Below, piece after piece: positions 1-7,147 of a stretch of DNA of 14,727 nucleotides. The notes beneath the pieces were generated by a model. It did not search any database, was not told the origin of the DNA, and worked only from the letters and a program-made list of their open reading frames with translations. How positions within the stretch are numbered: the stretch's first letter is position 1; every line of letters begins with the position of its first letter. A program made the translations under genes and the position numbers. Location: contig JAFGOU010000486.1 of assembly GCA_016926315.1 (NCBI GenBank), positions 1 to 14,727 on the forward strand, in the 5' to 3' direction. This DNA comes from Chitinispirillaceae bacterium. GTDB taxonomy: Bacteria > Fibrobacterota > Chitinivibrionia > Chitinivibrionales > Chitinispirillaceae.

Positions 1-440
1 AGCGCCCTGAATATCCTGACGCGTACGTTGTTTTCAGTCATGCCGAGCAGTTTGCCGATCTCCTGATAGGAGTATCCGAGCCGCAGGTGCAGAAAAACGA
101 TGGTCCGTTCCGCTTCGGGAAGCGCCCTGACCTCATTCCACGCCAGCCTGCCGTCGTCCTGGTGGTCCTGCCGTTCCGTCGCGCCTCCGACCTTCTCATC
201 ATACTCGACGAACCGCTTCGAGCTCCTGAAGTGGTCCATGCACGCATTTCGCGTCACCGTATAAAGCCAGGCGTTGCGCTCACCCGGATCATGCGGCACC
301 GTGGTGCATTTCCACACCTTGACAAAAACATTCTGCATGATATCGTCGCACCCCGCACGGGTGCCGACCGTCCAGAGAATAAAATTGTAGAGCTTTTTGG
401 CGTACTGATCGTACAGTTGTTTGAATTCAAGTTCTTCCAC
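1..440 (-). CDS. ECF-type RNA polymerase sigma factor (3' end cut by window edge)
   Basis: This minus-strand reading frame encodes 146 residues before the window ends. It shows the sigma-70 region 2 signature (WLYTVTRNACMDHFR) at about residues 57-71. A region 4 helix-turn-helix follows, from LPEAERTIVFLHL through GYSYQEIGKLLGMTENNVRVRIFRA. The two-domain arrangement with a short variable linker is typical of extracytoplasmic-function sigma factors, which redirect RNA polymerase to a dedicated regulon. The start is a GTG preceded by GGAGG nine bases upstream; an ATG further upstream is out of frame and hits a stop. It lies 121 nt downstream of the TonB-like gene on the same strand, with a hairpin between them, so co-transcription is possible but may be attenuated. 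No classical anti-sigma gene is visible inside the window, but the downstream side is cut. The family call is firm; the subgroup and target promoters cannot be told. Confidence 0.9.
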   Translation of the reverse strand, partial: MEELEFKQLYDQYAKKLYNFILWTVGTRAGCDDIMQNVFVKVWKCTTVPHDPGERNAWLYTVTRNACMDHFRSSKRFVEYDEKVGGATERQDHQDDGRLAWNEVRALPEAERTIVFLHLRLGYSYQEIGKLLGMTENNVRVRIFRA

Positions 441-518
441 GCTCTTCTGCCTCCGGTTCCGGGCGTGAGGCCATCCGGTGCGTATCGCTAATCTAGTTTC
501 CGAATGGCGGGTAAGCAA

Positions 519-543
519 GAGGGGTGCGATAATCGCACCCCTC
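519..543 (-). terminator. Perfect inverted repeat after the TonB-like gene
   Basis: Twelve bases (519-530) are exactly complementary to 532-543, centred on A531. As RNA this gives a GC-rich hairpin (GAGGGGTGCG arm) 18 nt beyond the stop codon of the TonB-like gene on the minus strand. The following bases are only moderately T-rich (TTGCTTA), so it may be a weak or partial terminator, or an RNA-stabilising structure, between the TonB-like gene and the sigma factor. A dimeric-regulator operator is the alternative reading. Confidence 0.5.
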
Positions 544-561
544 CTGACGACCGGCAACACA

Positions 562-1668
562 CTAGGTAGAGAACACGAAGGGATATACCACTTCGGTAAT
601 ATCACCGGGTTTATCGATCCGCTCGAACCGCCACCTGAGGATTTTACCGGTAACCGCTGCCTCCAATACCGGGTCGGACATCGAGGATCCCACCACCTCG
701 CAATACATGACGCTGCCGAACTCGTCGATGACGAACCTGACCGTGATTCTGCCCTTAAGCCCGGGTTTTTCCCGCAATCGCTGGTTGTAGGCATGGCGCA
801 GTGCACTCAGATTCTGCATTACCACCCGCATGATCTCCATTTTGCTCCGGCCGCCGGTGGTCTGACCGCTTTTTCCCGATATAATCACCGTCAATTTTGC
901 CCTGACATCAACCGGTGGACCGCGCGTCCGGGCAAGATCCACCTGAGCGGACTGGGGAGCCATCAGATCATCGTACCAATCGCCAAGCCCTCCGGGTCCG
1001 GGACCGGCGAATCCGCTGGATCCGGGGCCGGAACCATGACCGATATACTCGACGCCCTTTCGCGAGACCAAATTCGCGCTTCCCTGTTTCAAAGCATTTG
1101 TTCCTGCGAGAATTACATCTATTCCCTCAGCGATCCCGCCTTTGGCGAACAGGTCACCCGCAACATCTTTTCCCCGTATCTGCTGCGAGAGGATGCCGAT
1201 GATTCCTTTTCCTGTTATGTGGGAAAAGGGGCTCCCCGTTCCTTTGGTCGTCCCCTGAGAGCCCTGGCCGGAAGCGCTATTCTTCGAATGCCGGATAGTT
1301 TTCCGGTCATTTACCGCTGGTCGCGGCGGTTTTTGCACCTCTGCCCGCGATTTTTCCCGTATCCGTTCAATGCCTCCCGCTGCCATGGATACCGTCGATT
1401 CAAAGCTGTGCGGACCTTCATCAAAAAAATCAGGCGTCTGAGGTGCCGTCTTCACCGAAGTTGTCCACAATCCGGCCAGAAGCGCCACGACCAGCGCCGC
1501 GACTTCCGTATTGCGTAAGCGGTCGCTCTTCTCGGTGCCGAAAATATCCGGCCGGTTGCGCAACCGTTCCATGAACTCTTCGAGGGTAAGTATCCTTCCG
1601 CCCATGGACTCTTCGTCTTCATCAGGATCGGGCCATGACCCGGTGGGAAAACCCAATGATGCAGCCAT
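562..1668 (-). CDS. TonB-like energy transducer with AgmX/PglI-type C-terminal domain
   Basis: The protein has 368 residues. Residues 1-53 are a charged, predicted cytoplasmic segment containing LTLEEFMERLRNRPDIF. A single hydrophobic helix (about 54-72, TEVAALVVALLAGLW) is followed by a long low-complexity periplasmic stretch rich in Gly, Pro and Ser (GSGPGSSGFAGPGPGGLG around 230). The C-terminal roughly 110 residues match the TonB/AgmX-PglI style: EIMRVVMQNLSALRHAYNQRL, then a beta-alpha-beta core with ITVRFVIDEFGSV, LRWRF and a terminal YPFVF. Proteins of this architecture span the envelope and pass inner-membrane motor (ExbBD/MotAB-like) energy or signals to outer-membrane partners; no ExbB/ExbD gene lies in this window. 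The start ATG has AAGGAGG four bases upstream. An in-frame Met at residue 22 is a weaker alternative. The sigma factor gene follows downstream. A long plus-strand open frame across the same DNA shows no domain and is an antisense shadow. Confidence 0.85.
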   Translation of the reverse strand: MAASLGFPTGSWPDPDEDEESMGGRILTLEEFMERLRNRPDIFGTEKSDRLRNTEVAALVVALLAGLWTTSVKTAPQTPDFFDEGPHSFESTVSMAAGGIERIREKSRAEVQKPPRPAVNDRKTIRHSKNSASGQGSQGTTKGTGSPFSHITGKGIIGILSQQIRGKDVAGDLFAKGGIAEGIDVILAGTNALKQGSANLVSRKGVEYIGHGSGPGSSGFAGPGPGGLGDWYDDLMAPQSAQVDLARTRGPPVDVRAKLTVIISGKSGQTTGGRSKMEIMRVVMQNLSALRHAYNQRLREKPGLKGRITVRFVIDEFGSVMYCEVVGSSMSDPVLEAAVTGKILRWRFERIDKPGDITEVVYPFVFST

Positions 1669-1861
1669 AGATCCTCCTTGTTCAAGGAAAAGGGGAAATC
1701 ATGCCATGGCATCAATCGAGCATCCCGGGATGTGGCCTCGTGCGCCGACACTGAGGCGGTCGCTCAAGCAACAGTAAATGTAACGGGGAAGGCAGAGAAA
1801 ATGTTACAGGCAAGGTGGGGAACGGCGTTGCAGCACCCTTCAACAATCCTTCGATAAGGCA

Positions 1862-1890
1862 TTGAATATCAGGACAGCGGTACCTATTTT
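1862..1890 (+). promoter_or_regulatory. Candidate sigma-70 promoter of queF
   Basis: A TTGAAT box (1862-1867) is separated by exactly 17 bases from TATTTT (1885-1890). Each box matches the sigma-70 consensus at four of six positions, and the pair lies 33 bases before the queF start. No preQ1 riboswitch signature could be recognised between this box and the gene. The prediction rests on spacing and position only. Confidence 0.35.
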
Positions 1891-1923
1891 TTCTTCTACA
1901 CGGAAAAAAAGGGGGACCTCACA

Positions 1924-2382
1924 GTGTCTGCCAATACACTCCTGTTAGAAAAAGCAGTTGAACAGAACATCCTGCCGCCGCTTGATACCTTTCCCTGTCC
2001 CTACGATGCGGCTCTCATCAAATCGGGAACGATCCGCATTGTCTTTCCGGAATTTACCTGCGTCTGCCCGAAAACCGGTTACCCTGATTTCGCCAGAATC
2101 ACGCTTCTTTATTTTCCGGACACGCTCTGTCTTGAGCTTAAATCCTGGAAACTCTATCTGAACGCATTCAGGAACGTGGGTGCTTTCCATGAGGCAGTCA
2201 CCGCGCACCTTTTCAGGACATTGACGACGTTGCTTCTGCCCCAATGGCTTCTGATTACCGGTGATTTCTTTCCGCGCGGCAATGTAGATACCACCATCGT
2301 TTTCGAATCTTCGACGCGAAGGCCTGCCGGTGCGGACATCCTTTTGGAACGATTCGATTCACGGCGCCGTGAGTTTGAATAA
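1924..2382 (+). CDS. queF: NADPH-dependent 7-cyano-7-deazaguanine reductase (preQ1 synthase), unimodular QueF
   Basis: The 152-residue cytoplasmic enzyme reduces the nitrile of preQ0 to the aminomethyl group of preQ1, an NADPH-dependent step in queuosine tRNA modification. It shows the family signature FTCVCPKTGYPDF at residues 44-56. Cys48 fits the residue that forms the covalent thioimide and Asp55 the general acid, keeping the seven-residue spacing of Bacillus QueF. The motif CLELKSWKLYLNAFRN (69-84) and the His-Glu pair at 89-90 also match. The length fits the short, T-fold-only type rather than the long E. coli type. Translation probably starts at GTG, eight bases after AGGGGG. The aminotransferase gene follows after 18 nt, so the two are likely co-transcribed. 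Other queuosine genes (queC, queD, queE, tgt) are not nearby. Confidence is high. Confidence 0.96.
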   Translation: MSANTLLLEKAVEQNILPPLDTFPCPYDAALIKSGTIRIVFPEFTCVCPKTGYPDFARITLLYFPDTLCLELKSWKLYLNAFRNVGAFHEAVTAHLFRTLTTLLLPQWLLITGDFFPRGNVDTTIVFESSTRRPAGADILLERFDSRRREFE

Positions 2383-2400
2383 CCGTAGAAGGCAGATCGT

Positions 2401-3639
2401 ATGATCCAGTTTTCCATCAGCGCCGAGAGCATGCGCTCCTCCGAAATCAGGCGGCTTATGAGGCTTGCCTCCGACCCTTCGATCATCTCCTTTGCCGGCG
2501 GCATGCCGGGATCAGCAATGCTTCCGGTCGGGATGATAGACGACTTATTTACCGGACTTTCCCGCACGGAACGGACCGCCGCCCTGCAGTATGGTCCAAC
2601 GGCAGGGTATCCGCCGCTTCTGGAATCGCTCGCCGCCTACTGCACGTCAAAGGGAATCCCTCTTGAAAACCAGGAGATCATCATCACCTCCGGCGGACAG
2701 CAGGCGATCAATCTGATAAGCAAGGTGCTGCTCGATCCCGGTGATCTGGTGGTCACTGAAAACCCCTCGTTTATCGGTGCGCTGGCCGCGTTCAAATCCT
2801 ACCAGGCGCATCTGACCGGAGTGGCGCTTGATGAAAACGGCATCGTCATTGACCGGCTTAAAAAAGTCCTCGATACCCGTCTGGCGCAGATCAAAATGCT
2901 CTACCTGAACCCGGCCTTTCAGAACCCATCGGGGATCCTGTACGGCATCGATCGTAAAAAAACGCTTTTAACCCTGCTTGCAGACCCGCCGTTCTGTATT
3001 ATCGAGGACGATCCCTATGGCGAACTGTATTTCAACGATTCCGACCGACCGGCGACACTTCCGCTTAAAGCACTGGCACCGCCTGACCTCCCGCTCTGCT
3101 ACATCGGCTCGTTTGCCAAGATTTTCGGACCCGGACTGCGACTCGGCTGGTTGGTTGGTCCCCGAGCGATCATCGAAAAATGCGAGCTCGCCAAACAGTC
3201 CATGGATGCCTGTTCCTCCTCTTTGTCACAGGTCCTTGCCCATTCCTACCTTTCCCGGGGAATCCTTCCAGGTTTCCTGCAATCGGTCCGTCCGCTTTAC
3301 GCACGCAGGGCCGAAATCATGCTGCAAACCCTTGAAGCAGCCATGCCGGACGGTGTTACCTGGACCCGGCCCCGCGGCGGTTTTTATATATGGGTGACGC
3401 TCCCGCCGACGGTCGATTCTTCCGATGTGTTCAACGAGGCCGTCAAAAAGGGAGCGGCATTTGTCATCGGCAGCGCATTTGACCCCTACGGCGTTCAAAA
3501 CAACTGTTTCCGGCTGGCATTCTCCCATACGCCCGAAGAGAAAATCGCGGAAGGAATACGGATTATCGCAGAGGCGGTTAAAAATGTTCTGACGACTGAT
3601 GAGCAGGGAGACACCGGCGCCGGGACCGTTTCTCAATAA
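2401..3639 (+). CDS. PLP-dependent aminotransferase, class I/II fold, LysN/2-aminoadipate transaminase-like
   Basis: The 412-residue protein is a fold-type I aminotransferase resembling LysN of Thermus and the aminotransferase part of MocR-type proteins, without the winged-helix DNA-binding domain. Visible landmarks are SFAGGMPG at 30-37, LQYGPTAGYPPL at 62-73, ITSGGQQAI around 95-103 (cofactor phosphate region), FQNPSG at 173-178, EDDPYGELYF at 202-211 (aspartate near the pyridine nitrogen), the Schiff-base Lys240 in GSFAKIFGPGLRLGW, and Arg371 in CFRLAFS for the substrate carboxylate. It should transfer amino groups between an amino acid (2-aminoadipate, aromatic or branched-chain) and 2-oxoglutarate; the exact substrate cannot be read from sequence. 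The last dozen residues look like an unstructured tail. It begins 18 nt after queF with AAGG upstream of the ATG. No lysine-biosynthesis genes flank it, so its pathway stays open. Confidence 0.92.
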   Translation: MIQFSISAESMRSSEIRRLMRLASDPSIISFAGGMPGSAMLPVGMIDDLFTGLSRTERTAALQYGPTAGYPPLLESLAAYCTSKGIPLENQEIIITSGGQQAINLISKVLLDPGDLVVTENPSFIGALAAFKSYQAHLTGVALDENGIVIDRLKKVLDTRLAQIKMLYLNPAFQNPSGILYGIDRKKTLLTLLADPPFCIIEDDPYGELYFNDSDRPATLPLKALAPPDLPLCYIGSFAKIFGPGLRLGWLVGPRAIIEKCELAKQSMDACSSSLSQVLAHSYLSRGILPGFLQSVRPLYARRAEIMLQTLEAAMPDGVTWTRPRGGFYIWVTLPPTVDSSDVFNEAVKKGAAFVIGSAFDPYGVQNNCFRLAFSHTPEEKIAEGIRIIAEAVKNVLTTDEQGDTGAGTVSQ

Positions 3640-3939
3640 TTTCGCCGGCGGCCCCTGCAGCATGATCCGTCGGTACCATTGCTGAAACGAGGGCTGTTCC
3701 GTGCTTCCGTTTTAGAAAAAGTGCCCCGGCGGTGGTGCTTTATTTTATCTTATAGAAACTACCGGGTTTTCGAGACTTCGCCTAGAGACCCGGCGCGCCG
3801 GTGGCGCGACATTATCGGGCATATCGAAAGGCTGCCCGGCGTTTTTCAAGTGTTGATCATCTTTTACCGGGGAAAACGCCCTTGGCGCCTGAACGGTATG
3901 CCCGCAGACGGGTGTGTTTTGCAGGAGGAAAGGGAATTC
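3640..3939 (+). promoter_or_regulatory. Hairpin-rich leader of the long coiled-coil protein gene
   Basis: This 300-base gap holds no convincing gene. It contains an inverted repeat CCGGGT/ACCCGG (3762-3767 and 3788-3793), a 12-base perfect palindrome CCGGCGCGCCGG (3790-3801), and a terminator-like hairpin CGGGCA/TGCCCG (3816-3821 and 3833-3838) followed closely by five T (3842-3846). The bases GGCGTTTT (3838-3845), which include most of that T-run, are exactly complementary to AAAACGCC at 3873-3880. A small CCCG/CGGG hairpin (3901-3912) sits just before the AGGAGG ribosome site at 3923-3928. This could be a structured 5' leader with alternative folds. The open reading frame of the downstream gene extends upstream to 3679, but that extension looks non-coding. 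Confidence 0.4.
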
Positions 3940-6900
3940 ATGAAAAAAACAGTTGCACAGCTGTTGTTAAGCGGTATTTCATTAAACCGTTTTCGTATCC
4001 GTCAATCGCTTCTCGTTCCGGTATGTTTCGCCATTCTCTGCTCCCTCCTGGCCATCCCGGGAACGGCCCAATCTTCGAGAGGCAAACAACGTCCGCGCTC
4101 TCTTGATGAGATCAACAACCGCATAACCTCCCTGCAAAACAGGGTCGATTCGCTGACCGGACTGCAGGGCAAGCTCCGCCAGGACAGCAGCAGACTCAAA
4201 CAGGAGTCCGCCCAGGAGTCATCGGCAATCAAAAGGAAAAAAGCCGAAGTAGAAGATGTCATCGCCAAAAAAAAGGTCACCGCGGGCGGGATCCGTTCAC
4301 AATACGAAAAAGCCAGGCAGGACAGCATCGGGATTATCTCGGAAATCAAGGGGCAGATGGCCGAACTGCACAAGGAAATTGTAAAACTTGAATCAACCAT
4401 CATTACCTTGAGCAACGAACTGGAGGTACTCTCCCAGCGACGCGACCAGCTTGATGCTCCGGCCGCGGCAGCAGACCAGAAAACCATCGCGCGGTTGCAG
4501 GCCCAGATCAAAAAAAATGACTCAATCATCAAAGCGCGGCAGGAATCGTTCGCCCAGCTTTCCGCTCAACGGGAAAAACTGCGCAAAGACTCGCTTCAGG
4601 AAGAGAATAAACTGAACGGCGCGCGACAGGATTTCCACGAACGGATCGTTTCGATCGATAAAAACATCGCCCAGATCGATGCCGTCATTGAGCAGGTGAA
4701 ACAGAAGCTGGCATCGGGGAAAAGCGATAAACAGAAGAAAATCACGGAGAGTAAGGCCTCTCTGGCCTCTCTCACCTCACAAAAACGCTCGAATAGCGAC
4801 CGGAAAACCGCGACCGAAGCGGAAATTGCCACACTCGCCGCAGAAAAACAGAAGCTGCAGCAATCGGCAACAACCGCCCAGCGGCGCCATAAAGAGCTAC
4901 GCACCCCCTACGAGAAAGCGCTGGCAAATGCCGAACAAGCCCACGAGGCCGCTGTCGCCGAGAAAAAGATGATCGCGGCGGTACGGGAAAAACTTCGTCT
5001 GGACAGCTCGATCTCCAAAGCGAGGGACGCGCTCGACCAATCCATCCAGGCCGAGGCAGAACGAAAAAAAGGCGCCAAGAAACTGGTTGAGCAACGGGAA
5101 AAGGAGTTGAATGAGCTGCTGAACCAGCTCGACGGGATTTTGCAGAACACTCCGGGTATAAAACAGAAAGAAGCTTCCTTTCATGCGCCGTCGGCATCAC
5201 AAAAAAGCGGCATGGTCTCCGATGCACTTACCACCGCGGACAAACCGGTGGCGACCGCTGCGGCAAAACGCGATAAGGCCAAAAAGGATCTTGCCGATTT
5301 CGACGCTAAAAACCCTGCGCCGGCCGACCCGGCCGGCCCACGGATGAGCACCATCGACAGCCTTATCTCTCTCAGGAAAAAAGAAGCCATCCAGTTGACC
5401 GCGCAGATCGATTCGATTGCCATGATCGAGCAGGACCTGCAAACGTCGCTTGTTTCTCTCACGAAATCACTGGGAGTCGGTACCGACAGAGGAGACAGCC
5501 TCATGCTGGCAAAAAACAGGGAAAAAACCGCTCTTGCGTCCAATCGGACAAAACTGGTTAAAGACAGCATACAGAATGAAAACGCAAATGCCGGGGCTCT
5601 TACCCGCATTAGAACCGAGTTGTCGGCCATGGGCGGCAGGCAGATTACCATTCAGAATGATATAACCACACAGACGGCCGAGCGCGACAAAGCAAAGGAA
5701 GCCTTGGCAGCTGCCCAGGAAAAGGCCGGGAAGACGCAGGTTTCCCAGAAGGCCGAAAAGAAAAAAATTGACAGCCTCATCGCCGCCAAACAGCAGGATA
5801 TCACGCTCATCTCAATGAAAAGCGAAAAACTCAAACAGGACAGCATCTCACTCGTCAGGAAAGAGGCACAACAGATAAAGATGCTCAATCCACCACCATC
5901 GTCTTTCGCCAATCAACTCTCCGCCGCAGAAAAAGAGATCGCCGTTCTTCAGTCACAAAGCGACTCTCTCAATCGCGTTCTGCTGGCGGCAGAAGCAACT
6001 CCAGCGGAAAAAAGCCGTGCGCTGTCGACGCAGATAACATCTCTGTCCCGTTCCATCAACGCGGCTGAAAAAGAAATTGCCGTAATGGAAAAGGAGAAGA
6101 AGGCTGCCTACGAACGCCTGAAAAATGACCGGGGGAAATATGACAGCCTGATACGCACCATGGAGCAGGATCTTGCCGCAGCCATTACAAAGCGCGACAA
6201 GGCGCGGCAGGACAGCGCCGCTGCGGAAACGGGAATACGCCAGGCTTCCCAAAAACTGCAGAGCGACGCCAAAGAACAGGACGATATCGTCGCTACGCGC
6301 CAGAAAGAGCTTGATGCGCTTGCCGCGCAGTTGACTCAAGCAAAAGAAGACAGCATTAAAACCGCAGCAAAAGTCTCCTCTGCACTCCAGAGTTTTTCAC
6401 AGTCGATAAAAAACATCGACGGTTTGATCTCCGCCAAGGAAAAGGAGCTGGCCGATCTGAACGACCGCCGTGAAAAAGCCAGGCAGGACAGCATAGCGGA
6501 ACGAAAACGCCAGAACGGTCTGCTTATCGCTGCCCATGACGATATTATCAGGAAAAATGCCGCGCTATCGCAAAAAAAGGCCGATATCGTCCTAGCTCAA
6601 TCGAATAAAAAGAAAATCCAGACCGACACCGTTGCCTATAAACTGGCGGCAAAACAGTCACTGGCGTCCGCCACCACGGAAATTCAGCGACAAAACGCCC
6701 TCATCGAAAAAAGGAAAAACGAACTTTCACGGCTGCAGCAGGAGCGCGACGAAATCGCCGCGCATGTCAAATCCGTTTCCGGCAGGGGTGGGACCGTCAC
6801 GGTAACCGAACCAAAACCGGCGCCCACCTTCTCACCCTCAAGTGCTGCCTCTGCACCACCGGTAAAGGCCGCTACAACAACCTCGCCGTCGCCATCGGTC

Positions 6901-7092
6901 CAGGCACCAACCCCGGTCGAGATCGCGCAGATGCGGTCTGAAGAACTCTATAACATGCTCGGAGATAACCGTGTCTCCGAAGCGGCAAAACGCTTCCGGC
7001 AGCTTAAAGGATTTCTGAAGGCCAATCTCGATCCTGAGGCGTTCCAGATGCTGAAGGTCACCATCGAACAGATGGGCGGCACGGTAAATTAA
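3940..7092 (+). CDS. Long exported coiled-coil protein with recurrent Asp-Ser motif
   Basis: I do not recognise a named family. From the ATG at 3940 (AGGAGG 11 bases upstream, MKK start) the product has 1050 residues. A signal peptide spans about 1-43, with hydrophobic stretch LLVPVCFAILCSLLAIP and likely cleavage after GTA, so the protein should leave the cytoplasm. Residues about 55-955 are almost entirely charged coiled coil rich in Lys, Glu, Gln and Ala, with almost no aromatic residues. At least 17 Asp-Ser dipeptides recur, often as EK(A/L)(R/K)xDS(I/L); EKARQDSI occurs at residues 123-130 and again at 845-852, encoded by an identical 23-base stretch. A Pro/Ala/Ser/Thr-rich linker (about 955-990) leads to a small helical C-terminal domain ending at residue 1050. 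A longer frame from 3679 would add 87 residues without protein-like character and would bury the signal peptide. The role may be periplasmic scaffolding or envelope spacing, which is inference. The gene ends directly at a terminator. Confidence 0.85.
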   Translation: MKKTVAQLLLSGISLNRFRIRQSLLVPVCFAILCSLLAIPGTAQSSRGKQRPRSLDEINNRITSLQNRVDSLTGLQGKLRQDSSRLKQESAQESSAIKRKKAEVEDVIAKKKVTAGGIRSQYEKARQDSIGIISEIKGQMAELHKEIVKLESTIITLSNELEVLSQRRDQLDAPAAAADQKTIARLQAQIKKNDSIIKARQESFAQLSAQREKLRKDSLQEENKLNGARQDFHERIVSIDKNIAQIDAVIEQVKQKLASGKSDKQKKITESKASLASLTSQKRSNSDRKTATEAEIATLAAEKQKLQQSATTAQRRHKELRTPYEKALANAEQAHEAAVAEKKMIAAVREKLRLDSSISKARDALDQSIQAEAERKKGAKKLVEQREKELNELLNQLDGILQNTPGIKQKEASFHAPSASQKSGMVSDALTTADKPVATAAAKRDKAKKDLADFDAKNPAPADPAGPRMSTIDSLISLRKKEAIQLTAQIDSIAMIEQDLQTSLVSLTKSLGVGTDRGDSLMLAKNREKTALASNRTKLVKDSIQNENANAGALTRIRTELSAMGGRQITIQNDITTQTAERDKAKEALAAAQEKAGKTQVSQKAEKKKIDSLIAAKQQDITLISMKSEKLKQDSISLVRKEAQQIKMLNPPPSSFANQLSAAEKEIAVLQSQSDSLNRVLLAAEATPAEKSRALSTQITSLSRSINAAEKEIAVMEKEKKAAYERLKNDRGKYDSLIRTMEQDLAAAITKRDKARQDSAAAETGIRQASQKLQSDAKEQDDIVATRQKELDALAAQLTQAKEDSIKTAAKVSSALQSFSQSIKNIDGLISAKEKELADLNDRREKARQDSIAERKRQNGLLIAAHDDIIRKNAALSQKKADIVLAQSNKKKIQTDTVAYKLAAKQSLASATTEIQRQNALIEKRKNELSRLQQERDEIAAHVKSVSGRGGTVTVTEPKPAPTFSPSSAASAPPVKAATTTSPSPSVQAPTPVEIAQMRSEELYNMLGDNRVSEAAKRFRQLKGFLKANLDPEAFQMLKVTIEQMGGTVN

Positions 7093-7094
7093 AA

Positions 7095-7122
7095 AGGTTG
7101 CCCCAGTCCCCTGGGGCAACCT
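7095..7122. terminator. Bidirectional intrinsic terminator between convergent genes
   Basis: A perfect 12-bp stem (7095-7106 with 7111-7122, loop TCCC) lies three bases after the stop of the coiled-coil gene and 25 bases beyond the stop of the convergent LamG-domain gene. On the minus strand the stem is followed at once by TTTTTAATTT, a classical T-run. On the plus strand the tail is only pyrimidine-rich. It therefore serves the minus-strand gene best and probably both. Confidence 0.85.
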
Positions 7123-7147
7123 CTCGATATCCTTCTTAAAATTACCG

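Noticed and set aside
87..491. Plus-strand open frame of 134 codons at the left edge
   Set aside because: It lies antisense to the clear ECF sigma factor reading frame.
478..1518. Long plus-strand open frame of 346 codons
   Set aside because: It is antisense to the TonB-like gene, which has a membrane helix and a recognisable C-terminal domain. The plus frame shows no domain, signal or ribosome site.
1680..1923. preQ1 riboswitch upstream of queF
   Set aside because: I looked for the short preQ1-I pseudoknot pattern with its A-rich tail and did not find it. Only a weak AAGGTG/CACCCTT inverted repeat is present, around 1811-1840.
3679..3939. N-terminal 87-residue extension of the coiled-coil protein
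   Set aside because: The residues look non-coding, no ribosome site precedes the first codon, and the extension would hide the signal peptide that starts at 3940 behind a strong AGGAGG.
4260..4520. A-tracts of about eight bases as phase-variation sites
   Set aside because: They come from runs of AAA lysine codons in a lysine-rich coil, occur several times and all keep the reading frame. Nothing points to switching.
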